Notes under the pieces: model-generated
Seen by the model: only the letters and a program-made list of their open reading frames with translations
Database searches by the model: none
Told to the model about the DNA's origin: nothing
Shown here: positions 10,630 through 22,477 of the stretch, one piece after another
Layout of the letters: the number at the start of each line of letters is the position of its first letter
How positions within the stretch are numbered: the first letter of the stretch is position 1
Position numbers and translations under genes: made by a program
DNA from: Oscheius sp. JU75
Lineage: Eukaryota > Nematoda > Chromadorea > Rhabditida > Rhabditidae
Length of the DNA stretch: 64,000 nucleotides
Assembly (NCBI GenBank): GCA_037178855.1
Contig: JASJZC010000006.1
Location: 2,418,001-2,482,000 of the forward strand
Reading direction: 5' to 3'

Positions 10630-13600
10630 TCATTTGTAGTCTGTGAAATCACCAAAGTTTGTGCAGAGTTTGAACAGGTCGAAGAGATGAGACATGTGGC
10701 ATTCCTGTTTTCGCATCTTTGAGACTCTCTGGAATTTGTTATATTTCACCGTGACAGTAAGTAATACTTGCAATTGAGCTGTCTTTGTTTTACACAAATT
10801 AGAACATAGAATTTTCAATACTTGACCCAAAAGTTCTTAGGTATCGGTAGTAAGTTCACGAAAGTACCCAATTTTTCTAGACGGTATGATTCTGGTTTTT
10901 GTTACAAACATTCTATAAAACCCCTTAGAAGCTCATGATTCTGATTTGAGAATTTTTTGTGTTTCCTCGCGGCCATAAGAAACAGAAGCATTGCTGAAAA
11001 CCATAAGTTTCGTCTCTCTGTTATTCAGCCGTCGTATTCTTTCCCGTACAATCCCAGTAGAATTTTATCTTATACCGTTTCCACAGCCAGAGGAATTCTC
11101 ATCCATACTTTCTCGGCAGACAGGCATAGTCGCTCCCGTATTCTGTCGGTAACCATACCACCCCGCCGACTGGAGGGGTTCTATTCCATATCGTCTCACT
11201 TATCTGAGCCACCATTCGTGTATCCCCTTCTGTACCATATCCCCTTCAATAGGCAGTGTTCTCTCCAGTACCTTCTCTCTTTCGCCCCCGTACCGTCTCG
11301 GCATTTCAAACAATCTCACCTTCAGTCCAATCAACAGATTCTGAACCCTATAGATCCTCCTCGCCGTATTCTCCAGCCTCTTCTCGTGTTTGTAGTACAG
11401 TAGCAACTCATCCGTTGCCCTTTCAATGACAGCCTCGGCTATCATCTGGGTCTCGGGAGTTACTCCTTCCAGTTCTGCAACTTTTTTTGTTTCGATTGCG
11501 CCTTATAGAGTTAAAGCAATTCTAAACGACTAGGCATTTATACATGTAACGACTGAAACAGAAAGAATACCATTAACATTCCACAGCGAGACCATCATAA
11601 AGTAGAGAATCTCGAACTTGTCCGGTTTCAGTAGTTTGAAGGGCTTGGTGAGCTCTTCCATTTGGTACTTTTCAGCGCTTTTCATCAATCTGGAAGAAGC
11701 GTTCTACGGGGGATAGTCAATAAAACAAAAACATCCACTATACATGCTCCTTGAAACATTCGAGATTCCAAGCTTTCTATATAGCAGAATTTTCTTTCTA
11801 TATTTTTCGCTAATAGTGCTCAAACTGTTTCTGTTTCGTCCTGTCCTAATTATTTGCAAAAATCTGCTCTAAATCGCTGTGAAGACAATAAAAAGAACCA
11901 CCCACTCCTTGAACTTTTCCTCCTCCATGTCAGTGATCATGGTCACGTCGAACTTGTCCGAAATGTTGTAGATCTGACCCCCTATGGTCAATAGTCTCTC
12001 ATCGTCTCTGTCATCTCCGAACAGATTGACCAGGACAAATGTCCGGTCAAGTTGCATGAATTCCATTGCAAAGTTTAGGAACATGATAGCCTGAAACATT
12101 CTGCTAGCCTGTCTCTCTGTTCCTTTGTCTCTTAGCTTCTCCGTCTCTTACTTTCTGATCGAATGGCAAATCTGCAAACGGCCTGATTTCTGAGAGAGCT
12201 CCTGCCAAGATCAGGATTTCCTTGTAGATCTGGATCCACATCAAATTCATGTCGACTATCGAGTTTTGAATAATCTGAAACATGGTCAAAATGGGAGAAA
12301 TTGCCGGAATAGTACCGTTTCTTTGGAACAAGGCCAGTACTCATTGTGAAGCTTGTAGAAACGGTCAGCCTGTGGTAGGATGAAGGTGTTGGAGACGTCT
12401 TCGGGGCCGGAGAATGGCTGGAAAGAGCGGTTTTCTATCGAGCAACGCAGGAGGAATATTGCTTGGGAAAAACAGTAGCTTCTCTTACAGAAAGGCTGGA
12501 ACCTTTGAGTTTTGAACAGTACACCAATTCTTTAAAACTAAAATATTGTGTTCCAGAATTCCTGTATAGATCGGTTTAGTCTAGAGAATATTATGAATCT
12601 GTTTTCCTGTTTGGAGTTTGGAAGGTATCCCCAGTTCCACTTTTTGATCGGGCGCATTCAAGCGTATTCATCGGGGGAAAGAACTAACAAGGCAGATTTT
12701 AATTAGCCACGTCACGCTCAGAAGCTCTATCGTTCTGCAGAAGCATTAGCTTCTCTTGAAAGAAGGGTGAAACATTATTACTTCAAACATTTCCAAATGT
12801 ACGAAAAGAAGTTTTATCTTTCAGCCATTCATATAGGAGAAAAAGGAAAGTAATCTGACATTATCGTATATAAGTCTACCTGTTAGAAACATTAGAGGTT
12901 TTAAAAATTAGAGAACATTAGAGAAACATGACAAAGAAAGTAGAAAGTGTAAATTGAAATGTTTCAACTCTTGGATCAAAGATGAAGAAGAAAAGAAAAA
13001 AATGATGAACATATGAGCCTAAGACAGAAACCTCTTGTACCAAAATTTCACCCAGCCTTCCGTATTTCTCGTATAAAATAGTTCCTCCTCAGCAATTGTG
13101 GCATTCAAACAGATGAATTTCTACTGTAGTTTTTGGTTGGGTATACCAGTACCAGTATACCAGAACAGTTTTGAGACAATTGGGACGAAACTACGGAGAG
13201 TGATTGTGCTACAGAAACACTAGCGAGCTTCATAAAAACACTGGAATATCTTTGCTGCCGAAAAAGAATGCCTACCTTCTTTAGAGCATTGCAGACTTTC
13301 TCCTTGAGAAGTCTCGTGAAGGTTTGGTTATTGCCGAAGACGTTCTCGGCCGTGAAGAATTCGTGCTCGAATTTTGGGAGATTGGATGTGGTCGGCTGAG
13401 TTGGGTCACTAAAATAGATGTCCGTCGGGGTGTCTCCATCCTCTGAAAATGGTAGGTTATCCGCTGAAATGGTCTCCCTGTTTCTCTGTCTCTTTATCAC
13501 TGACTCACCAATGTTCATCCCCATAGCCAAACACTTTTTCATCCGACAATGCCGGCAGCTGAATCGGTTCTCTGAAACATTTCATCATTCCAAAAAGATG

Positions 13601-13761
13601 TCTATGTAAAAACCTTGTTCAACTGGACAGTCTCCATTTCTATTGCAGTTGTAGCGTAACTTCAGCTGACAGGTCCGACGAAAGAAGGCACTACAGGCTC
13701 GACAGGTGGTCACTTTATAGTGGAAGCCAGTAGCCGGGGCTGAGCAGACCCGGCAGTCCAT
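10630..13761 (-). CDS. Nuclear hormone receptor, supplementary nematode type (copy 2), 9 exons, 386 aa
   Basis: Exons: 13614-13761, 13509-13571, 13276-13442, 12316-12417, 12152-12274, 11906-12090, 11571-11689, 11320-11474, 10630-10728. They total 1161 bases in one open frame. The ATG directly follows an aattccag acceptor, a likely spliced-leader site. The DNA-binding domain has P-box CRACSAFFRR and the finger end CRHCRMKKCLAMGM. Its Cys positions are the same as in copy 1 (3, 6, 20, 23, 39, 45, 55, 58). The ligand-binding domain shows DLPFDQK, FKLLKPDKFEIL, TPETQMIAEA and DELLLYYKHEKRL. Every intron sits at the homologous position and phase to copy 1, so the two are tandem duplicates. Intron 3 (858 b) and intron 8 (591 b) hold nothing recognisable. 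Confidence 0.92.
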
Positions 13762-15058
13762 CTGGAATTGCTATATTTTCGGTGGAACCCGGTGTAGGGG
13801 CTGAAAAACCCCGGGGATGCTTAGTCAGCCTGCCGTGGAAGCCAATATTTAAACGAAGAAAGGCTTCGGTCGTCAGTTATCTGATAATGTAAAAACAAAA
13901 AGTTTCAATTCGAATATGATTAACGCTGTGAGCCTACTCAATGATTCTTTGCGAAACTACTCTGATATAAAAACACTAGACAGCTGGTAGAGCGACCAGA
14001 TAGTGCAGACAAATCGATAGCGGGAGGCAACTATATTTGCCGAAACACACACTTTGTGTGCCAAAGATCAAGGCCTATGATGAGAGTCGGAAAACGCCGG
14101 GCACAAAATCGACAGAGAATCTGCAGCAAATGTGAAAGAAGGGGGAGAGGATGAGACGGGGAGGGTTTTGTGACTTGGTTTGTTTGCTCAAGAGAACAAG
14201 AAGGCACTGGTAGCAGGGATCACAAACCTGATCAGCCAGGCCAGGTGTACTCGCCGAAGCCAAGCCAGGCCAAGGTGCTGACCAAAGGCGCGCGCTGCTT
14301 ACAAGCCTCGCCTGGACGAACCTGGCCGACAAGAACGTTTCGGCTAGGTTTATGATACCTGCTGGTAGTAGCAGTTGAAATAGCTGGCTCTAAGGTATTG
14401 AGAAAATCTTAAAACTGAAAAAGGATGAAACTCACACCCGTTCGAATAGTATACCTCCAGACTTTTATGACTTTTCTAAGATTCTTACCATAGAATGCGA
14501 AATTTGCGGTGATGCCATTTCGACTCTGGAGTGCGCACCAACTCGTATACCGTATAGGGTGCGTACCAGAGTTGTCTACTATAGATTGCCGGAACGCAGT
14601 CTTGTGGTATGCACTCCAAAGTAGAAATGGTACATCCTCGTAATCCGCAGTCAAATTGATTCAAATGAGTAACCCGAAGGTGACCATACGAACGTTCACG
14701 AGACTTTTTGTTTTAGGTGCGCAAAGTTTCAGCGGTCAGAAGAAAGGTATGTGCCACCATGGTATAGCATATGTTCATATCATATGGCTACAAAGACGGG
14801 AAGGCGTTCAATGCTTACTGCTGCAAGGCACCGCCACGTCCAAGGGAAATCTGTAAAAAAAGTCAAGAGAACCATGTCCTGTTCGTCGTCGATTCTTCTA
14901 GCTCGATTGGAAACAGGGGCTGGCAGTCGCTTAGGTGAGTGGGATACGGAGAAGCAGCGAGGCACAGAGACACAAAGAGACAAAAGAGAGTAGAGAGCAG
15001 AAAATACAAAATATGATGGTTTTTATTTGAAGCTCAACTGTTGTTGGATGTTTGTCGT
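13762..15058. other. Intergenic region upstream of receptor copy 2
   Basis: No gene supported. It holds a GC-rich stretch (about 14200-14340, recurrent CCAGGCC/GCCAGG words), a hairpin-forming inverted repeat (14515-14540 with 14605-14630) and a purine-rich gagacacagagac tract (about 14955-14995). The 3' end of the ankyrin gene reaches 15059, with an AATAAA signal on the minus strand at 15022-15027. Confidence 0.5.
14515..14630. repeat. Inverted repeat, possible small MITE
   Basis: Bases 14515-14540 (ccatttcgactctggagtgc...) pair with 14605-14630 (...gcactccaaagtagaaatgg) at most positions, leaving a loop of about 64 bases. No clear target duplication was found, so whether this is a transposon is open. 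Confidence 0.5.
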
Positions 15059-16861
15059 TTAACGGGCTCCATATTTCACTAGAATGGCCGCTACCTCGTT
15101 GTGACCTTCTGCTCGAGCAAACTGTAGAGGAGTCTCATTGTTCTTGGTCGCACTATTAGGATTGGCGCCAGCTTGTAGGAGAAGAGTTACAATGTCCGTG
15201 TTTCCTTTAAAACTGGCAATGTGCAGTGCTGACTGAAGAAAGATACAACAGGCGTCTACATTGGCTCCATATTGAATGAGGATTTTGACAACATCGGCGT
15301 GGTTATCACGCGTAGCAATATGTAGTGTAGTTTGACCATCATTGGTTGTCGTGTTCGGATTAGCACCACTTTCTAGGAGATAGGTGACACATTTGATCAC
15401 ACTTTTGCAAGCAATATGAAGAGGAGACACTCCATATTTGTCGATGACTTCTATCGTAGCCTTGTGTTGAAGCAACAATTTGACTACTTCGCACATGCCT
15501 GCACTGCAAGCGATATGAAGAGGAGTACGACCGTTGTAATCACAAGCATTAAGATCAGCATTCTCGTCGAGTAGAAGCTTTACCATTAGTTCGTCACCAC
15601 TCCGACCAGCAAAATGAAGAGAAGTACAGCTCTTAAGGGTAACGGCATCAATCGGCGCGCGATGCTTGAGCAGGATTCTGGCACTTTCAGTGTGATTACT
15701 GTTAGCAGCAAAATGTAAAGGAGTCCACCCATATATATCCTTTGAAGAGATTGAAGCTCCTGCTGTAATAAGCATTTCCACGATCAAATTATGTCCCAGA
15801 CAAACAGCAAAGTACAGTGGAGTGGTGCGATATTCATCTTCACTGTCGATAGTAGCTCCATGTTGAAGAAGAAGCTTCACCATGTCAACATGACCTTTGT
15901 GGGCAGCAAAATGAAGAGGAGTACGGCTCTTAAGGTTACCGGCATCAATCGGCGCGCGATGTTTGAGCAGGGTTGTGGCACTTTCACTGTGATTATACCA
16001 CACAGCAAGATGTAAAGGAGTGCACCCATCTTTATTCTTTGAAGAGACCGAAGCTCCTGCTTTGATGAGCATTTCCACCATCAAATTGTCTCCCAGACGA
16101 GCAGCAAGATGCAATGGGGTGGCGTGATCGTTATTTTTACTGTCGATGATAGCTCCATTTTCCAGGAGCAGCTTGACCATGTCTACCTGACCATTTTGGG
16201 TAGCAACATGCAAAGGAGTGTAGTTTAACCAGCCCTCTTTACCATTTACATCGACTCCTTTATCAATCAGCGATTGAGCCAGTTTCTCATCTCCCTGATG
16301 AATGGCAATGTGAAGATCAGTATTGTCGGAAATAGGGAACTTGCTGTTATCATCTGTGTCCTCTTCCTTCGCATTGTCTGTCTCATTGCCTGCTTCTAAC
16401 TGCAGGAACTGTAGTGCTAACGTTTCCTCAGACGGTAGCTCTGGATATTGAATCGAAGCATGGTCACCGCTCTTAAAACATTTTCTGGAATCTATTTTCT
16501 AAGCAGACCCACCTTTTCCACGCTTTTCATAAAAATTTCAAAGGCCTGTTGGACTTCTTGAGATTCAGGGCTGATGAATTTCATGTCATGGAAGTTAGTA
16601 GGTTCCTGAAAAGGGGCAGCTATCAGGCAAAAGAGTTGAATGACCTTCAGACCTATCGCCTTTCAGGCAATGTTACAAAAAAAACTTTTCTTATTTTCAA
16701 AAGTCAGATACATACCATGGCAATGCCCGGCTTCTTCATTTCTTCGTGAAGAACAGGAGTCAGTGTTTTGACGTGGCTGATCAGTCTTAAACTTTGAAAT
16801 TGCAGACCCTGTCTCTCTGTTAGATTACCGAGAGGTATAGTGGCCGAGATACAAAGAGATA
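15059..16861 (-). CDS. Ankyrin-repeat protein, about 13 repeats; first exon uncertain
   Basis: Supported exons: 15059-16471 (470 codons plus stop), 16513-16605 and about 16716-16861, joined in frame by 41- and 110-base introns. The true start is not resolved: the apparent start at 16213 is a TTG inside an open frame. N-terminal to the repeats are helical segments (EVQQAFEIFMKSVEK) and an acidic linker (NAKEEDTDDNSK). Thirteen ankyrin repeats follow, with the usual TPLHxAA and VKLLLxxGA cores. Repeats 2-4 and 5-7 form a duplicated three-repeat block (VDMVKLLL / VEMLI / LLKHRAPIDA). Ankyrin arrays bind proteins; no catalytic domain is visible. A minus-strand AATAAA lies 32 bases after the stop. 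Confidence 0.88.
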
Positions 16862-17928
16862 ATTAGCCTGAAACCGGAGAGACGGAGAGACAGAGAGTCA
16901 AGGTGACAAAAAGAGAAAGTCAGAGACAGGGAGAAAGCGACATAAACAGAGAGAAAGTCTATGCGTATCTGCGAACCAATTATTACCAGCTAGTGTCCAT
17001 ACTCTATACGAAAAATAACTGTTGGCAAGTCAAGTCAGTCTGGGAGATAGCAACTTTTAGAGAGAACATATCTTCTGTCACAGTAGCTATATTGGAGGGA
17101 TACATACGGAGAGGCAGACGAGTAGAAATCAAAGCGAGAAGGACAGGAGTCCAACAATGGATGTAGTGATTGAAACCGTTTTTCCGAACGCTTGTAGGGT
17201 ACACTATTTATCAAAAACGACTGTAAACATCTAATACTTCAAAATGATCAAAAACTGTTTGTCATCGCTTCCAGAAAAGCCAAAAGATGAGGACAAAACT
17301 GACATTTGTAAATGTACGGGAATGAAAAAACAAGCTGTGGGGTAACCGATAGTGGTCTGTATGGAACAGTTTTAGAACTGTAGTTTGAAAGTTTGGGTTA
17401 TGGGTGGGCTCCTTGGATTGTTCAGTAAGTTAACACACTGAGTAAGCTGAATATTCGACCGATCTATGTAAGTATGCATTCCTAATGAAATATACTTTGT
17501 TTACACGTGATACTATTGAAATATAGTCGATAATTGGTACAGGGCTCCTAGAATAATAAAAGCTTGTTTTGCCTGAATCGTGTCGCTTCGCCCCGTCTCG
17601 CTCTAAATTCAGCGTTGAAAACTATCGCCTCGCCTCGATCGCCCCGACAGCACATGGCCGGTGCCTCAATTAAAATCTAAATGAAATGGTCTTGTCGCAT
17701 CCTCACCAAAAAAGAAAGAAGCACCAAAGAAGACCCAAAATTCTGGAAACATGAAAGGAAAGAGCGGATAATCTTTGTTGTGGGTAGAGCTGGAGAGCGG
17801 CTGATAAGAGACGGGCAAGGAGGGAGCTCGCAGGATAGAAGAGAAATTAGACTTATTGACCAGTTAGGGCCGGGCGTAGTTGATTCATAATAGCGAGAAC
17901 TTAGAGATGAAGCACCGATAGGCAAACT
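16862..17928. other. Intergenic, no gene seen; simple purine repeats
   Basis: Begins with a gagacagagag-rich tract (about 16875-16965). Near 17035-17165 it resembles the repeat at 48295-48470 (shared words cagtctgggag / ttggaggga and agtagaaatc). A run of gcctcgcctcgatcgcccc lies near 17620. The 69-82 codon ORFs at 17677-17925 overlap on both strands and show no codon or splice support. Confidence 0.4.
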
Positions 17929-17950
17929 TTTATTTGTCTTGTTTTACAAC

Positions 17951-18538
17951 CTATTTCTGAACATTATTCTTCGTCAAATGTCCGAATGTCTCCACAGCAT
18001 TGCAGAAGGCATCTGCTAGACCAGTCTCCGAAATGTTCTTCAGGCCGGCGCAAAAGCTGGAACAGGGAGAGAAATCGGTAACTGAAATTTACATGTCATC
18101 GCAGTTCTCCTGACTCATATTACTCTCATAGCACTGGTCGTGGGCCTTACAGGCATTGTTGAAGAGATCTGTCAGCCCGGGACAGCTGACTTTAGCAAAA
18201 CCATGAGATTCAAGTTTACGTCTCCAGATCCGCATTCCCAATTTTGAGCATTGAAGAAGTCGAAAGCCCAGGTTCCGATCCCAAAGTTGGCAATATCTTG
18301 GAAGACGTCATCCTGTAAGAATTACTATCACTGTCTCTCTGTCGTTCCAGCTTACCTGACAAGGAGGAACTAATATTAGACATAAGAGAAAGACAGGCAA
18401 TAGCATCCACAAATTGTTTTGTGGGATGGGAGGATGGACACAGATCATAAACAGAGGTAAACAAATGCGAACAAAGGATCTCGCCTCTGCAGATCGTGTC
18501 ATTGAGTCCCTTGTATCCTATTTCTACATTTGGACACC
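17951..18538 (-). pseudogene. Secreted phospholipase A2-like gene, 5' end missing, probable one-base frameshift
   Basis: Four exons can be read on the minus strand: 18356-18538, 18220-18296, about 18093-18190 and 17951-18056. Exon 3 has the phospholipase A2 active-site motif ACKAHDQCYE (catalytic His-Asp plus Cys), and the exons are Cys-rich (WECGS, CPGL, ENCDD, FCAGL), as in secreted Ca-dependent enzymes that hydrolyse phospholipid sn-2 esters. No GT-AG intron joins exon 2 to exon 3 in phase. A one-base change or an unusual intron must lie near 18190-18220. No signal-peptide exon was found upstream, where a BEL remnant begins. A minus-strand AATAAA is at 17929-17934. A related exon fragment is at 33735-33830. 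Confidence 0.6.
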
Positions 18539-18559
18539 CTAAAGGGAGATGTCAAAAGT

Positions 18560-20190
18560 TCCTGGATAGATTTCACGGCCATGGTCGACGAAGCTAGAGA
18601 TCTGAGTGATTTGGACAAGTTTTATTTTCTATCTGAGACAGACTCTTAAGGACTACGCCTTGAGCCTTATCGAAGTGATACCCGTCACTCCTGACAAGAA
18701 GGCAGTATCCCTGCTAAAAAATCAGGTGCGACATCGGGTCGGCTGTTACGTCTGTCATAATCGCTGACATTCACAAGATCAAGCTCTCCCCCCATGAGAT
18801 TCTCCGCCAGAAGTTCGTCACTTTTGAGTGTCATGGAGAGGAGTTTCAGGACACCAATGTCTGGAGAAAGATGATCTTCTCGAAATTCCCGCTTCGGTCT
18901 GCTCTCACATGAGTAAGCAGAAGAAATACTTCTTCAAAACGTTCACGACAATGGCACTTTTGAAAGAGATTGCCAATCATGTTCTGTTGCTGGAAACTAT
19001 TGAGCTCAGCGTTGAGTCTCCTTCCTAGCAACAGCAGTCTCCTAAGCCTCCTGTGCTCAACTGCATTCGTGGAAGAGAACCTGGATAACTCGATGCTGCC
19101 GAATCCGATAACTTCCGAGGTCTGTCAACGAGAGACGCTGTTAAACGCTGATTGGATATGGTATCGTGCCCTACTACGTCGATGCATCGATCGCTGTGGC
19201 CGACTGAAACTGTTCAGTGGCGCTCAATCAATGGAGGAGGTCACAATCAGATGCTGGAATCTGCTCACCATTCTAGAACTCCTAGCTGCGATCTAATCGA
19301 TTGTTGGTTCTCGGGAACCCACAGTGCCTCGTACGACCATCGTCCTGATAGTCATGTGGGTTTACATTCTTCTGTCAAATGTTGCTTTGATCTGGTTCTG
19401 CTGTCTTTGGAAACGATGCCAGAAAATCAAAAATGGTTGTTTTGTCTGTCTATCTTCTACCTGATTTTGTTGCCACAAGTGTGCCGCTTGTTGCCGTAGA
19501 CGGGAGAGGGGAATGAGCTCGGGAAAAGAGCGGATTCCACTGATGGTCCCTATATTCGTAACTATGTCAGAGCTCCGTCGAGACCTTCACATTCGAAGGG
19601 GTCTCTTTTGGTTCAACGAACCCTGGATTTCGTTTCGACTCCGCCACCTCCTATTCTCATCCCTTTTCCTGGTCGAGATCAACGAAACCCACTATCAAAA
19701 CGGAATTTGGTCTCTTCTGACACAGAAATTGCTCTTCACTGCCCTAAATTCGATTCTGCTGTCAACATGACGAGTTGTTTCCTCAAAAACACTTGTACCT
19801 GCTATCACAACACGACCTAAGCTGTCTGTAGTTGCCCAATATTCAACATCTCAGCTGCACTGGAATCGTTCCAGTATCGACTGCCTCTGTCGACTCCATC
19901 TCTTCAAGCAACCATCGTCAAGGATGTGATTATGGTGAAGCATCATACCGCTACTGCGGAGCTGTCAATCACCAGCAAGATGACATGGAACACACAGCTA
20001 GTGAACGATGATGACTGCTCTGTGTCGGTATTCAAGGTCACTAGGCGCTACAGTTGCCGCTCTCGTGCTCAAGCTACTGCCACATACACTTCAAGTTCTC
20101 AACGGATTGCTTTTCTGGTACTGCAGGAGATAAGTAGTACAAACAAATGTCTGACTCTGATTTTGGCTTGACCTGCTTCGATAGGACACG
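18560..20190 (+). mobile_element. Highly eroded BEL/Pao-type retroelement remnant
   Basis: Plus-strand sequence, broken by many stops and frameshifts. Near 18565-18720 it recalls a BEL Gag core (SWIDFTAMVDEARDLSDLDK). Near 19760-20090 it has a cysteine-spaced stretch resembling the envelope segment of the BEL copy at 59558-63070 (CTCYHN, AVCSCP, then a Cys-containing domain). Polymerase genes are not recognisable between them. The calls rest on short resemblances, so the boundaries are approximate. Confidence 0.45.
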
Positions 20191-20472
20191 CAGCGTTTCT
20201 CGACAAGAACCAACCTCTTGAACTTGTGAAAAGCATTCGAAAAAATTTATTCACTCATTATTAAAATTAGTTAGAATTATCTTGTTTCAGTATATTTACA
20301 TTGACAAGAGGAACGATGGGAAAGTGGGCAAAATCACGATGTAGATGACACCCGAACACGAAAAAAATACTGACTGACTAAAATAGGCACAAACAAACAC
20401 AAGACATTCCGCAGGGTTTTTATTGGATGAAATCACTGAGCGACTTTATTGCTAGTCTGTTCCGTGCTCTTG

Positions 20473-22477
20473 TCAGATAACAAAAGTGACCAATCCATTG
20501 GTCCAGTCCTTTGTCCTTTGGTCCTTTGCGAACGCAATATCCTTTTTGTCTTGAGGCGTGTAATGACACAAAAGCAGCTGTGTTGTTCCAACCAAAGGGT
20601 TGAAACCAATGTCAATCACTTTGTTTGGCTCCAAAGGTCCATTTTCAACTCTTATCTCGTGAGCTAATCTGACCATTTTTGTCTTCTCTTCTTCTTCTTC
20701 AACCTCGTAGACGTAGAGTTCTAACCGGACTGGATAGAAGCTAGTGTTTTTGAGCAAGATCTCTCCATTGTCCCCTTTGTACAAAGAGAGTGGTGGCTGG
20801 AAATGGAAGTCTAACAAGTCGACTATTTGTTTCATTGTCGGTCTTGCTTCTGGTTTTGTCCTCCAGCACTTCTTCATGAGCCAAATCATCATTCTCAGGT
20901 GGAGTTCGTCGTCTTGCAGGTAGTAAGACCTGTCCTCTTTACCAGTATTGAGCCTGGCGAAAATGGCATCTAAGTTGATCTTCGGTCGAAATTCATCTTC
21001 TTCATTTTCTTCATCTTCATCGTTGTGCTGTAGCAAGAATGTTCGGAAAAAGTTCTCATCCTTTAAAAGAGCAGTTTCCGTATCGGAAGACTCCAGCTTG
21101 TTGTCGAGTGTTTTCCTATAGGACACTTTGATTGAGCTCCAGATAGATTTGATCTCCTTTTCACCTCGATCATTAACAACTTCTTGTTCCACTATCTCCA
21201 TAAAAGGCAATCTGGAAAAGAATACTTTTCTTCAGACAAGGATAGTCACGTTTTGTGAGTCACGGTGTAGATGAACATGGCGAAACTGTATACGTCGCAC
21301 TTGTAATCGTACTTTTTGCTAAGAATGGTTTCCGGAGCTGCACAACACAAGCTTCTTGGTCTAGACGTTAGTATCACTGTAAATACTGTTTTACCAGACT
21401 CACGTATCTGTCATGTCTGGCTGAACATCTCTTGCAAATCCGAAGTCGCACAGCTTCAGTGTACACCAGTTGTCACAGAGAAGTGCACTGGAAGTAGTGT
21501 ACTCTATGAGCCAACACCCAACTACTAACTTTTCAGGTTTTACGTCTCTATGAATCACGCGATGAATATCGTGGCAGTAGTGGAGAGCCCTGGCCAACTG
21601 TAGGAACCAGCCTTTGATTCGAACAATGTGCAAAATTCCCGGTGTGGAGATTGCTGAAAAGAATATAACTGTAGACTTTCTCTCCGTAATATAAATGTGT
21701 GTATGATATTCAATAATTCACCACGAGCAACTGTTCCTTGATCCATGTATTCCAGAATCATTCCAGTGCACTTCCCGTTGTCGTCATCGACGACATACGC
21801 CAGGAACTTCAGGATGTTGGGGTGATTGTCCAGCTGAAACTCGAGAATATGTTTCGCAAAATCTACGGCCAACATTTCATTAACTGTTGTCGGCTCAAAC
21901 CCACCTTATTGGTATACATCAGCTCCCTTTTTTCATTCTTTTCATAATCTATTTTCTTCACAGCTGCTTCCCCCTTCTCTTTTCCCTCCAGTTGTTTCTT
22001 CTGGATACTTGCCATCAATCTTATCGGAGTACCTTTAGGAGCTTCTGGTTTCTGTTCAACTTTCTTTGTTTTGTCTTCAATTCTCATATCCTGTAGCTCT
22101 TCTGCCAATTGCTTGTGGTATGGCAGTTCTTTATAGGCGACAATCCTAAATAAACCATTGTGGAAACTAACATTTTACTGACCCAAAAGCCGGATGGTAT
22201 GCCTTGTAGACCCTTCCCTGCGAGCCTGCTCCAAGAAGAGTTCCATCTAATTTGAGCTGGTTTCTGTAGATTCTTATAGCTGTTTTTTCGTCGGCAATGG
22301 CCGCGACTTGACGAGGAGGCACATAATGCTCCTCGGGATGAACTGAAGAAGTTTCTATTGTAAGAACACACAAAATGGTAGCATCTGCTCCAATCACATT
22401 ATTTCCACCTACTTACCTCGCTTTCTATCCTGCGTCTGCGAAGATTCCGGCGTGCTAGAGTTTTGTCCAGTGGACAT
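20473..22477 (-). CDS. Protein kinase, complete, 8 exons, 554 aa
   Basis: Exons: 22417-22477, 22183-22342, 21901-22145, 21722-21862, 21530-21653, 21404-21487, 21250-21360, 20473-21211 (1665 bases, one frame). Domain marks: glycine loop GAGSQGRVYKA (about 58), IVAYKEL lysine (77), catalytic loop HRDVKPEN (237-244), DFG (258-260), APE (280-282) and the subdomain XI Arg in KCWRTKPEARPTM. A Lys/Glu-rich insert of about 60 residues follows the VAYK strand. The Asn of HRDxKPEN is created across the intron at 21488-21529. The C-terminal 150 residues after the kinase fold (KNTSFYPVRLELYVYEVEEEEE) are unrecognised. Motif spelling suggests a TKL/STE-like Ser/Thr kinase, probably active. A minus-strand AATAAA is at 20445-20450. 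Confidence 0.9.

Noticed and set aside
11200-11322. Extension of receptor copy 2 exon 8 to a stop at 11200
   Set aside because: An AAG|GTGAGA donor at the position homologous to copy 1, and a last exon at 10630-10728 in phase and similar to copy 1's last exon, give a better gene end.
10957-11403. 148-codon plus-strand ORF
   Set aside because: Overlaps exon 8 and intron 8 of receptor copy 2 on the opposite strand; composition is a mirror of that exon.
14200-14340. GC-rich block as a possible gene exon
   Set aside because: Repeated CCAGGCC/GCCAGG words give open frames on both strands; no splice sites or motif.
15059-16213. Start of the ankyrin protein at 16213
   Set aside because: The codon there is TTG within an open frame that continues upstream through another ankyrin repeat and two more exons.
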